A stretch of DNA of 64,000 nucleotides from Sulfitobacter sp. S190 (GTDB lineage Bacteria > Pseudomonadota > Alphaproteobacteria > Rhodobacterales > Rhodobacteraceae), in contig NZ_CP081120.1 of NCBI RefSeq assembly GCF_025141935.1, positions 3,341,501-3,405,500 on the forward strand, given 5' to 3'. Shown one piece after another: positions 43,311 through 52,780 of the stretch. Within the stretch, counting starts at the first letter, position 1. Each line of letters opens with the position of its first letter. The notes under the pieces are model-generated. The model searched no databases, had not been told where the DNA came from, and saw nothing but the letters and a program-made list of their open reading frames with translations. A program made the translations under genes and the position numbers.

Positions 43311-44645
43311 TTACTCGCGCGGGCCCAGAGCGGTCAGACCTTTGAGAATATCGATGGCGTAGGCCAGTTGATAATCCTCTTCGCGCAACTCGGCAGCTTG
43401 ATCCGCCTTGGCGCGATCCGCTTCGATCTGCTGGATTTCGTCTTCGGTCAGGCTGTCGTTATTCAGGCTGCCGCGCAGATCCGCTTCCGAGCGGGACGGA
43501 CGCAGCGCCGATTCTTCCTCTTCGACTTCCGGCCGGCGCTGCGGTTGGGCAACCACGATATCGGGGGACACGCCCAGCGACTGGATTGAGCGGCCGGATG
43601 GGGTGTAATACCGCGCTGTCGTCAGGCGCATGGCACCCTGGCTGCGCAGCGGCATGACCGTCTGCACCGACCCTTTACCAAAGCTCTTTGTGCCGATCAC
43701 GATAGCACGGCGATGATCTTGCAATGCCCCGGCAACAATCTCGGACGCCGATGCCGAGCCACCATTGATTAGAACAACGATCGGCTTGCCTTCGGCCAGA
43801 TCACCGGGTTTGGCGTTGAAGCGGTCGCCGTCCTCGGCCTGACGGCCACGGGTGCTCACAATTTCGCCTTCCTCGAGGAAAGCATCGGACACGGCAATCG
43901 CCTGATTGAGCAATCCGCCGGGATTGTTGCGCATGTCGATGACAACGCCGTTCACATTGTCCATACCGCCCAGCGCTTCGACCTGCTTTTCCAGACCTTC
44001 CTTCATCTTCGGATAGGTCTGCTCATTGAAGGTGGTCAGACGTAGGACCACGCTGTCGCCTTCCACGCGGCTGCGCACGGCGGTCAACTGGATCGTGTCG
44101 CGCACGATCGAGACATCAAACGGTTCCGCTTCGCCCTCGCGGACCACGGTGATGATGATTTCGGACCCGACCGGCCCGCGCATCAGTTCGACCGCATCGT
44201 CCAGCACCAGCCCCAACAGGCTCTCGCCGTCCACATGGGTGATGAAATCACCCGCTTCGATACCCGCTTCGTCGGCGGGTGTGCCATCGATCGGGCTGAC
44301 AACTTTTACAAAGCCCTCTTCCTGCGTCACCTCGATGCCCAGACCGCCGAATTCGCCACGGGTCTGTTCGCGCATCTTGGTCGCGTCCTTGGGCGACAGA
44401 TAGCTGGAATGCGGGTCGAGCGATGTCAGCATTCCGTCAATCGCCGCCTCGATCAGCTCACCGCTGTCGACCTCTTCCACATATTGGGCACGGATACGTT
44501 CAAAGATGTCCCCGAACAGGTCCAGTTGTTCGTAAACATTCGATGTCCGTTCGGCTTCCTGCGCCAACAACGGTCCCACGATCTGCGTTGTGGCCACAAC
44601 GGAGGCAAATGTGCCGCCCAGTGCTGCCATGACAAATTTCTTCAT
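43311..44645 (-). CDS. ctpA: C-terminal processing peptidase (S41, CtpA/Prc type)
   Basis: A 444-residue exported serine protease. A signal peptide (residues 1-28) is followed by a helical part, a PDZ domain (about 95-175; GGLGIEVTQEEGFVKV, the carboxylate-binding loop) and the S41 catalytic domain with S299 in GGSASASE and K324 in KSFGKGS. Such enzymes trim cell-wall hydrolases or their adaptors in the periplasm. It is directly downstream of the EnvC-like gene with no gap, in the gpmI-envC-ctpA order. The C-terminal 70 residues are charged, with alternating Glu/Arg/Lys. Confidence 0.95.
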   Translation of the reverse strand: MKKFVMAALGGTFASVVATTQIVGPLLAQEAERTSNVYEQLDLFGDIFERIRAQYVEEVDSGELIEAAIDGMLTSLDPHSSYLSPKDATKMREQTRGEFGGLGIEVTQEEGFVKVVSPIDGTPADEAGIEAGDFITHVDGESLLGLVLDDAVELMRGPVGSEIIITVVREGEAEPFDVSIVRDTIQLTAVRSRVEGDSVVLRLTTFNEQTYPKMKEGLEKQVEALGGMDNVNGVVIDMRNNPGGLLNQAIAVSDAFLEEGEIVSTRGRQAEDGDRFNAKPGDLAEGKPIVVLINGGSASASEIVAGALQDHRRAIVIGTKSFGKGSVQTVMPLRSQGAMRLTTARYYTPSGRSIQSLGVSPDIVVAQPQRRPEVEEEESALRPSRSEADLRGSLNNDSLTEDEIQQIEADRAKADQAAELREEDYQLAYAIDILKGLTALGPRE

Positions 44646-45782
44646 CTACTCACCATCCTTATCGGTTCTGAACCAGGCTTCGGGGTCCTGGGGAACGTTA
44701 TCCTGTCTTACTTCCATATAGAGCGTTTCTGAACGCGCAGCGCCAGTGCCATCACCATCTGTTGACAATTCCCCGCCGACCGCTCCTCCCATGAGGCCCA
44801 GCGGGGTTTGCGCCGCAATCACCTGTCCTGCAGAACCATAGACCGTCTCCAGCCCTGCCAGCACGAACAACGTGTCCGCCCGCGGCTCAAGGATAATGAC
44901 ATTGCCAAAATCAAGCAGCGGCCCCGTGTACCTGATCGTTGCGGCAGTGGGCGATGTGACAATCGAGCGCGGGCGCGTCGCGATCAGGATACCGGGGCGC
45001 GCGATGCCAGCGGCGTCGGGCTCGTTCATGCCGCGCAAAACAATCCCCTGCACCGGCAGACCAATCGTGCCGATCTCGGCGGCTATGGAAACGGGCGTTT
45101 CCACGGAAAGGTTCTCTTCGGCCACGATTTCCGACAGTCCTGATGCAAATCCCTCGAGCGTTTCGGTCGACGCAATCAGGATCGCTGTCGAAACCGGATC
45201 TTCTGTGAAACGCCTGGGCAGATCCGTACGGTTCGCCATTGCCTGATTGAGCGCGGTGCGCGCGGCCTGTATTTGGGTCAACCCGTTGCGCAGGCGTTCG
45301 GCGGCATCGGTCTGCAGGATACGAAGGGTCTGCACGTCGTCCAGATCCTCGCGCAACTGGTCTGCGCGGGTGTTGAGCGCCGGTGTCAGTTCCGCGAGCA
45401 GAAGCCCCGCGCGGGCCGTGCCTGTCGGACCGTCAGGATGCAGAAAGCTGGTCGGGTTTCCGGTGGCGCTGATGCTTTGAAGCACGGCAAGCAGTTGCGC
45501 CACTTCTTCTTCGCGGGCCTGCAGGCGTTTGCTGAGTTGACGCTCCCGGATCGCCGCCTGACGCAGGCCGGTCCGCATCGCGGCAAGTCCGGTCTCGAAG
45601 GCCTGTATCGTCTCTGTCAAAGCGCGGACGCGGTCACGGGCGCCTTCTGCTGCGTCCAGCTGCGCACTCGCATCTTCGAGCAATGCCATCGCCGCCCTCG
45701 CTTGTGCGGCGGCATCATTATCCTGTGCACCCAAAGGGCTTGCGCACAGCAGACATAGAAACATGGCTTGCAAGGTTCTCAT
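44646..45782 (-). CDS. EnvC-like murein hydrolase activator (degenerate LytM)
   Basis: A 378-residue exported protein with a signal (MRTLQAMFLCLLCASPLGA), a long coiled coil over about residues 25-200 and a C-terminal M23/LytM-like beta domain. In EnvC the LytM domain has lost the zinc ligands and activates amidases; here the HxxxD and HxH motifs are also not visible (the final strands read VIILEPRADTLFVLAG and VIAAQTPLG), so it is a degenerate activator rather than an endopeptidase. It sits between gpmI (ATGA overlap) and ctpA (no gap). Confidence 0.85.
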   Translation of the reverse strand: MRTLQAMFLCLLCASPLGAQDNDAAAQARAAMALLEDASAQLDAAEGARDRVRALTETIQAFETGLAAMRTGLRQAAIRERQLSKRLQAREEEVAQLLAVLQSISATGNPTSFLHPDGPTGTARAGLLLAELTPALNTRADQLREDLDDVQTLRILQTDAAERLRNGLTQIQAARTALNQAMANRTDLPRRFTEDPVSTAILIASTETLEGFASGLSEIVAEENLSVETPVSIAAEIGTIGLPVQGIVLRGMNEPDAAGIARPGILIATRPRSIVTSPTAATIRYTGPLLDFGNVIILEPRADTLFVLAGLETVYGSAGQVIAAQTPLGLMGGAVGGELSTDGDGTGAARSETLYMEVRQDNVPQDPEAWFRTDKDGE

Positions 45783-47302
45783 GACAGCAGGTTCTCTCCG
45801 GTCATCTCCTCAGGCACATCAAGCTCCATCAGCCTCAGCAACGTCGGCGCGAGATCGGCCAAACGGCCGTCACGAAGAGCTGCACCTTCGGGCCCGCCAA
45901 CGATAATCACGGGTACAGGATTGAGCGTGTGGGCCGTATGCGCACCGCCGGTTTCAGGGTCGATCATGGTTTCGCAATTGCCGTGATCCGCACAGACAAT
46001 CATTGCACCGCCGACGTCCTTCAACGCCTTGACGGCCTGCCCCAGACCTGTGTCGACGGCCTCACATGCAGCGATAGCAGCGTCCAGATCGCCCGTGTGG
46101 CCCACCATATCGGGGTTTGCATAATTGACGACGATCAAATCATAGCCAGCTTCGATCGCAGCCACGAAGCGCTCCGTCACTTCGCCCGCAGACATCTCGG
46201 GCTGCAAATCATATGTCGCCACGTCCGGAGATTTCGGCATTGTCCGATCTTCGCCCTCTTCGGGCGTTTCCTGCCCCCCGTTCAGAAAGAACGTCACATG
46301 GGGGTATTTTTCGGTCTCGGCGAGCCGGAACTGTCGCAATGCTTTTGAAGCGACCCAAGCGCCCAATGTATTTCTGATCTCGGGCTTGGGATACATCGTG
46401 GTCATGTAGGCCGCGTGGTCGGACGAATATTCCGCCATCCCCATCACCGCGGCCCAGTCAATCGGGTCCGGGCGGTCAAAGCCGTCGAACTCGGGTGCCG
46501 CCAATGCTGCCATGATCTCGCGGGCGCGGTCCGCCCGAAAGTTGAGACAGAAAAAGCCGTCTCCGTCCGCCGCGCCGGTGTAGCCTTCGATCACGGCCGG
46601 TTTGACGAATTCGTCGGTTTCTCCCGCATCATAAGCCGCACTCAAAGCGGCCCGCGCGGTGGGGGCAGCTATGCCCTCGGACTTGACGATCGCATCATAG
46701 GCTTTTGCGACACGGTCCCAGCGATTGTCGCGGTCCATTGCGAAATAGCGACCGGCGACAGTGCCGATGCGAACACCTTCGGGCAGTGCGTTTTCAAGTG
46801 TCTCGAAAAATGCCTCCGCCGACTTTGGCGCAACATCGCGACCGTCGGTCAGTGCATGGATCACCACGGGAATACCGGCTTCATCAAGCGCCTTAACCGC
46901 GGCAATCATATGGTTGATATGCCCGTGCACGCCTCCGTCCGACACGACCCCCATCAAATGCGCGGTGCCGCCGGTCCGTTGAAGCGTTTCGACAAACGCG
47001 GTCAGCGGCGGGTTCTTGGCAAAACTGCCCTCTTCGATTGCCAGATCTATCTGACCCAGATCCATCGCCACGACCCGCCCGGCGCCGATATTGGTGTGGC
47101 CCACTTCGGAATTGCCCATCTGGCCGCGCGGCAACCCCACGTCGGGGCCGAACGTGGTCAGCGTCGCATGCGGATTGTCTGCCATCAGCCCGTCTATCGT
47201 GGGCGTTCGGGCCAGTAGCGGCGCGTTGCCTTCACGCGCATCGCTCAGCCCCCAACCGTCGAGGATGCACAGAACAACGGGCTTCGGGGCGGGCATGGGC
47301 AT
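45779..47302 (-). CDS. gpmI: 2,3-bisphosphoglycerate-independent phosphoglycerate mutase
   Basis: A 507-residue glycolytic enzyme of the alkaline phosphatase superfamily with two Mn ions. The N-terminal DGWG metal motif and the phospho-acceptor S65 in MGNSEVGHTNIG are intact. HALTDGRDVAPKS, NFRADRARE and the late ADHGNCE motif with metal ligands are in the usual order. The start is at 47302 or the in-frame ATG 6 nt later. Its stop overlaps the EnvC-like start (ATGA). Confidence 0.96.
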   Translation of the reverse strand: MPMPAPKPVVLCILDGWGLSDAREGNAPLLARTPTIDGLMADNPHATLTTFGPDVGLPRGQMGNSEVGHTNIGAGRVVAMDLGQIDLAIEEGSFAKNPPLTAFVETLQRTGGTAHLMGVVSDGGVHGHINHMIAAVKALDEAGIPVVIHALTDGRDVAPKSAEAFFETLENALPEGVRIGTVAGRYFAMDRDNRWDRVAKAYDAIVKSEGIAAPTARAALSAAYDAGETDEFVKPAVIEGYTGAADGDGFFCLNFRADRAREIMAALAAPEFDGFDRPDPIDWAAVMGMAEYSSDHAAYMTTMYPKPEIRNTLGAWVASKALRQFRLAETEKYPHVTFFLNGGQETPEEGEDRTMPKSPDVATYDLQPEMSAGEVTERFVAAIEAGYDLIVVNYANPDMVGHTGDLDAAIAACEAVDTGLGQAVKALKDVGGAMIVCADHGNCETMIDPETGGAHTAHTLNPVPVIIVGGPEGAALRDGRLADLAPTLLRLMELDVPEEMTGENLLS

Positions 47303-47451
47303 CTCTCCGATGGCGGTATTATTGAGTGCCTTTTAACGATTGTAGCCGCTGGCGTGAACCTTTTTTCGGAGGGTTCTGCCCCTTGCGGCGGACGGGGCCT
47401 TTGGTCATAACAACACCCATTGGACCGCATGCGCACACAAGGATCTTCAAC

Positions 47452-47631
47452 ATGACCGCCCAGATGCCAGAAACACGGATCGTGACGACCAACCGCGTGG
47501 CTTGCGACGGCGGTGAAGGCGCATTAGGTCACCCGCGCGTATGGCTGCAAATCCCCGCCGACAAAGGCTATGTCGAATGCGGGTATTGCGATTGCAAATT
47601 CATCCTTGAAGGGTTTGAGGGCAAAGTCTGA
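47452..47631 (+). CDS. Small zinc-finger protein (zf-CHCC)
   Basis: A 59-residue protein with the CHCC zinc motif: C18 in ACDGG, H27 in LGHPRVWL, and C43 and C46 in [10 protein letters not shown]. The family includes the mitochondrial complex I subunit NDUFS6; alphaproteobacterial versions are complex I-associated or iron-sulfur assembly proteins. The ATG at 47452 gives the family length. It is divergent from gpmI. The last codon and stop overlap the likely CTG start of the next gene. Confidence 0.88.
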   Translation: MTAQMPETRIVTTNRVACDGGEGALGHPRVWLQIPADKGYVECGYCDCKFILEGFEGKV

Positions 47632-48263
47632 AGCGGGCTCTCCTTCTGATCGTCACACTGCCGATCCTCTACCTCGGTGCAGCGATGGCCGGGGCCCTCG
47701 ACTGGGGCGCCCGCACTTCTGATCAGCCGATCGGCAAGAACCCGATCTACCTGCTGAACGGTCCGATACATTATGACTTTGTGCTGCCACTTGATGGGTC
47801 GACGCGGGCGGCGATGGCCGAGCTTTTGCCCGATCAGCCCGGTGCCGAGCACCTGATCGTGGGATACGGCGCGCGCACGTTCTATACCACGGTAGGCGGG
47901 TATTCGGACGTGACGCCGCAGGCCATTCTGCGCGGAATTTTCGGAGATAGCGCCGTGATGCGCTTGGATGTCGCAGGACCGCTTCCACCGGCACACGGGA
48001 TGCGAACCCTGTTGCTGAACGATGCCCAATATGCCGATTTGTTGGCAGAAATCGTAGGCAGTTTTGCAAGTTCCGAGCCGGTGCTCATCGCGGGCTTTAC
48101 ACCGACAGACAGGTTTTTTCCCGCCTTTGGACGCTTCAATATCCTGCGGACCTGCAACGTCTGGGTTGGCGATACGCTGCGCGCGGCAGGCGTGCGCTTT
48201 GGTCGCTGGACACCCTTGCCGGCGTCCGTCTCCCTGTCCCACCGGCTTTATCACACACGCTGA
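47628..48263 (+). CDS. TIGR02117/DUF2459 family membrane-anchored protein
   Basis: A protein of the DUF2459/TIGR02117 family, of unknown function; members start with a hydrophobic anchor and carry a conserved [11 protein letters not shown] segment (present here as [11 protein letters not shown]). The ATG at 47685 would start after most of the anchor ([22 protein letters not shown]). The only in-frame codon that keeps the anchor is a CTG at 47628, overlapping the TGA of the zinc-finger gene (CTGA), so a CTG start is proposed; ATG 47685 (192 residues) is the conservative alternative. The domain contains [21 protein letters not shown] near its end. Confidence 0.75.
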   Translation: MKRALLLIVTLPILYLGAAMAGALDWGARTSDQPIGKNPIYLLNGPIHYDFVLPLDGSTRAAMAELLPDQPGAEHLIVGYGARTFYTTVGGYSDVTPQAILRGIFGDSAVMRLDVAGPLPPAHGMRTLLLNDAQYADLLAEIVGSFASSEPVLIAGFTPTDRFFPAFGRFNILRTCNVWVGDTLRAAGVRFGRWTPLPASVSLSHRLYHTR

Positions 48264-48332
48264 CGCGTCTGCCCTCTGGCAGAGGACCGCGCGGCGTGGC
48301 AGAAGGAAGGCCACACCAAGAAGGAGCGCGCA

Positions 48333-51125
48333 ATGGCATTCGGCAAAGGGCACCACCTGCATCTGATCGACGGATCAGCCTTTATCTTTCGGGCCTATCA
48401 CGCCCTGCCGCCACTGACGCGCAAGTCGGACGGCCTGCCGATTGGTGCGGTATCAGGCTTTTGCAACATGCTGCAGCGTTACGTCGAAGGGAACACCGGC
48501 GCAGATGCTCCAACGCACGTCGCGGTGATTTTCGACAAGGGCAGCCACACCTTTCGCAACGACATGTACGACCAGTACAAGGCCAACCGCGAAGCCATGC
48601 CCGAAGACCTGCGCCCCCAGATTCCTCTGACCCGGGAGGCGACAATCGCCTTCAACATCGCGTGCGAGGAAATGGAAGGTTTTGAGGCCGACGATATGAT
48701 TGCGACGCTTGCCGTTCAGGCGCGTGCAGCCGGAGGCCGCTGTACCATTATCAGTTCCGACAAGGACCTGATGCAGTTGGTCGGCGGCGGTGTCGAGATG
48801 TACGATGCCATGAAAAACAATCGCATCGACCGCGATGGCGTGCACGAAAAATTCGGTGTCTTCCCCGAAGGCGTTGTCGATGTGCAGGCCTTGGCGGGCG
48901 ATTCGGTGGACAATGTGCCGGGTGCGCCGGGCATCGGGATCAAGACAGCCGCGCTGCTTATCAACGAATACGGCGATCTGGAAACCCTTCTGGACCGCGC
49001 CGAAGAGATCAAGCAGCCCAAGCGCCGCCAAACCCTGATCGAGCATCGCGCACAGATCGAATTGTCGAAACGGCTGGTGCAGCTCGATGAACAGACGCCC
49101 CTGAAGTTTACCATCGACGATCTGGAGGTGCGCGAGCCCGATCCGGACAAATTGCTCGCGTTTCTGACAAAGATGGAGTTCCGCACGCTGACCAAGCGCA
49201 TTGCCGACGCGCTCAAGGTCGAGGCCCCCGCGATACCCGAACCTGCACCGGCGGAAGACGCGCCGCAGGTCGAAGCAGTTCCGTTTGACAAAGCCACCTA
49301 TACCCGTGTCGGCGATGCCGAGGCGCTGCAGGAGTGGATCGACAAAATCTATGATCGCGGGCATGTGGCCGTCGATACGGAAACCACCGGTCTTGACGAG
49401 ATGACTGCCGATCTGGTGGGCGTATCCCTTTGCGTGGATGCCGGCGAGGCGTGCTATATCCCGCTCATTCACAAGGCCAACCGCGGCGATGATCTGTTTG
49501 GATCCGATGATCTGGCCGAGGGGCAGATGAACACCGAAGACGCGTTGCGGATGCTGACGCCGATGCTCGAGGATCCAACGATCCTGAAGATTGGCCAGAA
49601 CATGAAGTACGACGCGAAGATCTTTGCCCAGATCGGCATCACGGTCGCGCCTATCGATGACACGATGCTGATGTCCTACGCCCAACACGCAGGATTGCAC
49701 GGTCACGGCATGGACACCCTGTCTGAGCGATACCTCAACCACACACCAATTCCGATCAAACCGCTTCTGGGAACCGGAAAATCGGCCATCACCTTTGACA
49801 AGGTTCCGTTGGAAGACGCGGTGCCTTATGCCGCCGAGGATGCGGATATCACGATGCGGCTGTGGCAGACGTTGAAGCCGGGGCTGCACCGCGCACAGAC
49901 GACGCGGGTGTACGAAACGCTCGAACGTCCCCTTGTCCCGGTTCTCGCAGCGATGGAGCGTTCGGGGGTCAAGGTTGACCGCGACACGCTGAGCCGCATG
50001 TCGAATGCGTTTGCCCAGAAGATGGCCGGTCTGGAAGACGAAATTCATACACTCGCAGGCCGCAGCTTTAATGTCGGCTCTCCCAAGCAGTTGGGTGAAA
50101 TCCTGTTTGACGAAATGGGCATTGAAGGCGGCAAGAAAGGCAAGACAGGAGCCTATGCGACAGGCGCCGACGTGCTAGAGGATTTGGCGACGGAGCATGA
50201 TCTGCCCGCGCGCGTGCTTGACTGGCGTCAGCTGTCGAAGCTGAAATCGACCTATACGGACGCCTTGCAAGATCACATCAATGCCGACACGGGCCGCGTT
50301 CACACGTCTTATTCGATCACCGGCGCGTCGACAGGCCGGCTCGCGTCAACCGACCCCAATCTCCAGAACATCCCGATCCGCACCGAAGAAGGCCGCCGCA
50401 TCCGCGAAGCCTTTGTGGCGGAAGAAGGCAAAACGCTTGTTGCATTGGACTACAGCCAGATCGAGCTGCGCCTGCTGGCGCATATTGCCGATATCCCCGC
50501 GCTTAAGCAGGCGTTCGCGGAGGGGCAGGACATCCACGCCATGACCGCATCGGAAATGTTCGATGTACCGCTCGATGAAATGACATCGGACATCCGCCGA
50601 CAGGCCAAGGCGATCAATTTCGGGGTGATCTACGGCATTTCCGGCTTCGGGCTGGCCCGCAACCTGCGTATCCCGCGCGCCGAAGCGCAAGGATTTATCG
50701 ACCGCTATTTCGAACGGTTTCCCGGCATTCGCACCTACATGGACGACACCAAGGCTTTCGCCAAGGAACACGGGTTCGTGCAAACGCTGTTCGGGCGCAA
50801 TATCCACACACCGGAAATTGCTTCAAAAGGACCGCGTGCCGGATTTGCCGCGCGCGCCGCGATCAACGCGCCCATCCAAGGTACCGCCGCGGACGTCATC
50901 CGCCGGGCGATGGTGCGGATGCCCGACGCCATCGCCGAACTTCCCGCGACAATGTTGCTGCAGGTCCATGACGAGCTGCTCTTCGAAGTCGAGGCAGGCG
51001 CAGAGGAAGACCTGATCTCCACGGCACGCGCCGTCATGGAAAACGCCTCCGACCCGGTGGTAAAGCTGGACGTGAAATTGTCGGTCGATGCAGGCACGGG
51101 TCAAAACTGGGCGCAAGCGCACTGA
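48333..51125 (+). CDS. polA: DNA polymerase I
   Basis: A 930-residue polymerase with three domains. The 5'-3' exonuclease (residues 1-290) opens with LHLIDGSAFIFRAYHALPP. The 3'-5' exonuclease (about 330-510) keeps DTETTG and is probably active. The polymerase domain carries motif A with D706 in LDYSQIELRLL, motif B in RRQAKAINFGVIYG and motif C in LLQVHDELLFEV. It acts in Okazaki fragment maturation and excision repair. The ATG follows AAGGAGCG. The GST gene starts 5 nt after its stop. Confidence 0.97.
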   Translation: MAFGKGHHLHLIDGSAFIFRAYHALPPLTRKSDGLPIGAVSGFCNMLQRYVEGNTGADAPTHVAVIFDKGSHTFRNDMYDQYKANREAMPEDLRPQIPLTREATIAFNIACEEMEGFEADDMIATLAVQARAAGGRCTIISSDKDLMQLVGGGVEMYDAMKNNRIDRDGVHEKFGVFPEGVVDVQALAGDSVDNVPGAPGIGIKTAALLINEYGDLETLLDRAEEIKQPKRRQTLIEHRAQIELSKRLVQLDEQTPLKFTIDDLEVREPDPDKLLAFLTKMEFRTLTKRIADALKVEAPAIPEPAPAEDAPQVEAVPFDKATYTRVGDAEALQEWIDKIYDRGHVAVDTETTGLDEMTADLVGVSLCVDAGEACYIPLIHKANRGDDLFGSDDLAEGQMNTEDALRMLTPMLEDPTILKIGQNMKYDAKIFAQIGITVAPIDDTMLMSYAQHAGLHGHGMDTLSERYLNHTPIPIKPLLGTGKSAITFDKVPLEDAVPYAAEDADITMRLWQTLKPGLHRAQTTRVYETLERPLVPVLAAMERSGVKVDRDTLSRMSNAFAQKMAGLEDEIHTLAGRSFNVGSPKQLGEILFDEMGIEGGKKGKTGAYATGADVLEDLATEHDLPARVLDWRQLSKLKSTYTDALQDHINADTGRVHTSYSITGASTGRLASTDPNLQNIPIRTEEGRRIREAFVAEEGKTLVALDYSQIELRLLAHIADIPALKQAFAEGQDIHAMTASEMFDVPLDEMTSDIRRQAKAINFGVIYGISGFGLARNLRIPRAEAQGFIDRYFERFPGIRTYMDDTKAFAKEHGFVQTLFGRNIHTPEIASKGPRAGFAARAAINAPIQGTAADVIRRAMVRMPDAIAELPATMLLQVHDELLFEVEAGAEEDLISTARAVMENASDPVVKLDVKLSVDAGTGQNWAQAH

Positions 51126-51130
51126 CCCGC

Positions 51131-51760
51131 ATGCCCGACCCGATCCTCTACAGCTTTCGCCGGTGTCCTTACGCGATGCGGGCGCGACTGGCGATTGCGC
51201 AAGCAGGGCTGCCAGTGGCCCTGCGCGAAGTGGTACTGCGGGACAAACCGGCAGCATTTCTGGAGGCCTCCCCAAGCCACACGGTGCCCTGCCTTGTTCA
51301 CGGACCAAATGTCATCGACGAAAGCCTCGACATCATGTTCTGGGCATTGGGGCAAAATGATCCCGACGGGTGGTTGATCATGCCGGATACGGGGCGCGCC
51401 TGGATCGCGCGGGCGGATGGGCCGTTCAAACACGCGCTCGACCGGACAAAATACGCGACCCGCTATCCGGAGGAAAACGCCGCGGAGCATCGTGCCAGCG
51501 CGATGACATTCCTGTTCGAACTTGAACGCCAAATCGACACCTGGATATTTGGGCGGCCGACGGTCGCGGATTTCGCGATCCTGCCGTTTGTCCGCCAGTT
51601 CGCATTCATCGATAAAGAGTGGTTTGACGCTCAACCGCTGCCAAAGGTGCAGCGCTGGTTAGACCAATTTCTGCACAGCCATGATTTTGCGCGGATCATG
51701 CACAAATACCCGCAATGGGCCCCCGGCGATGCGATCACCAAATTCCCACCGACCGGCTAA
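51131..51760 (+). CDS. Glutathione S-transferase family protein
   Basis: A 209-residue GST-like protein with an N-terminal thioredoxin-type domain (ILYSFRRCPYAMRARLAI, the CPYA motif with C12 as in glutaredoxin 2 or Omega-class GSTs; VPCLV cis-Pro motif) and a C-terminal helical domain (TVADFAILPFVRQFAFID). A cysteine in the active site suggests thiol-transferase or dehalogenase-like chemistry rather than Ser/Tyr-type conjugation. It begins 5 nt after polA. Confidence 0.9.
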   Translation: MPDPILYSFRRCPYAMRARLAIAQAGLPVALREVVLRDKPAAFLEASPSHTVPCLVHGPNVIDESLDIMFWALGQNDPDGWLIMPDTGRAWIARADGPFKHALDRTKYATRYPEENAAEHRASAMTFLFELERQIDTWIFGRPTVADFAILPFVRQFAFIDKEWFDAQPLPKVQRWLDQFLHSHDFARIMHKYPQWAPGDAITKFPPTG

Positions 51761-51766
51761 ACCTAC

Positions 51767-51994
51767 TCAGGGGTGACGCACCAGCAGCGCCACCAATTTA
51801 CGTGTCAGCGGTGCGACGATCAACACGACAGGAAACGCGACGGCCCAGCTTGTGAGCCACGCGCCGAACCAGTTGCCAGCAAAGCCGTCAGTCAATCCGA
51901 TTGCCCGCAGGGTCGCAATGCCGGACACGATGAATGACATCAGCCCCGACAATAAAAATCCGAACAGGATCGGGGCGAAACGGGCCGGGATCAT
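51767..51994 (-). CDS. DUF2798 membrane protein
   Basis: A 75-residue protein with two TM helices (about residues 8-30 and 45-66) matching DUF2798, a small proteobacterial membrane family of unknown function; the conserved core is FLLSGLMSFIVSGIATLRAIG. Its start overlaps the stop of the upstream isomerase-like gene (ATGA), so it is translated with it. Confidence 0.85.
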   Translation of the reverse strand: MIPARFAPILFGFLLSGLMSFIVSGIATLRAIGLTDGFAGNWFGAWLTSWAVAFPVVLIVAPLTRKLVALLVRHP

Positions 51995-52746
51995 AGCGCT
52001 TCCATCCAGCCAAGTGTGTCCTCGGTTTCGGTGCCGGGCGTGTATTCACCGCTGACATACCCAGCGTAGCCATGCGCCCGCATCGCTTCGAACAACGCGG
52101 CAAAATCGACGGTTCCCGTGCCGGGTGCACTACGGTCGGGGGCATCGCCCAACTGCACATGGCCAATGATTTCGCGGAACCGCTCGTAGGTTTCGGCCGC
52201 GTTGCCATGGATCATCTGCGCGTGAAAGCTGTCGAATTGCAGCGCGAGGTTCGGCGCGCCCACCTGGGCGATTATGTCTGCGGCGAGTTCATAGTCGTTC
52301 AGGAAATATCCCGGCTGCGCCACGTCGCACAGCGGTTCAATCGTCAGGGTGATGCCGTCGGGTGCCTCGGCACAGGCGCGGCGCAAGTTATCGGTCATCG
52401 TTTGCTGCGCGGTCTCTCCCCGCCCCGGTCCCGCCATGACGTGGATCATCGGGACACCGAATTCACCGGCAAACCGAAAGCTGCGGCGCATGTCACGGTC
52501 GAACCGGTCGACCACATCAGGATCGGCTGCAAACCCTTGCGGCCCTCCGGTAAAATTCGGCGGGGGCGCGTTGATGAGCACAAGCTTCAGCCCCCCTCTC
52601 AAGAGCGCGCGTTTGAGATCCCGCGCTGGCTGGTCGTAGGGAAACAGCACTTCAACCGCACCAAAACCGGCGGTCGACGCAGCATCCAGTCGATCAAGGA
52701 AGGGCAGTTCAGGCCAAAGATGGCTGACATTTGCGGCAGGGATCAT
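51991..52746 (-). CDS. Hydroxypyruvate isomerase-like TIM-barrel protein
   Basis: A 251-residue xylose isomerase-like TIM barrel of the Hyi family. The markers are VEVLFPYDQPA near residue 28, IEPLCDVAQPGYFLND with a metal-binding Glu (near 140) and QFDSFHAQMIHG with Asp/His ligands (near 175). The final motif is SGEYTPGTETEDTLGW. Hydroxypyruvate isomerase converts hydroxypyruvate to tartronate semialdehyde, but related enzymes act on other keto sugars, so the substrate is uncertain. The frame is open upstream of the ATG at 52746, without coding support. Confidence 0.87.
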   Translation of the reverse strand: MIPAANVSHLWPELPFLDRLDAASTAGFGAVEVLFPYDQPARDLKRALLRGGLKLVLINAPPPNFTGGPQGFAADPDVVDRFDRDMRRSFRFAGEFGVPMIHVMAGPGRGETAQQTMTDNLRRACAEAPDGITLTIEPLCDVAQPGYFLNDYELAADIIAQVGAPNLALQFDSFHAQMIHGNAAETYERFREIIGHVQLGDAPDRSAPGTGTVDFAALFEAMRAHGYAGYVSGEYTPGTETEDTLGWMEAL

Positions 52747-52780
52747 GGTTGTTCTTCCAGAAACTGGTGGACCCGCGGCC

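Noticed and set aside
48264..48332. Hairpin CTGCC/GGCAG before polA as a terminator
   Set aside because: Only 5 bp, no T-run, and the region also carries the polA ribosome-binding site.
48453..50048. 531-codon open frame opposite polA
   Set aside because: Antisense shadow of polA; no family match, no start context.
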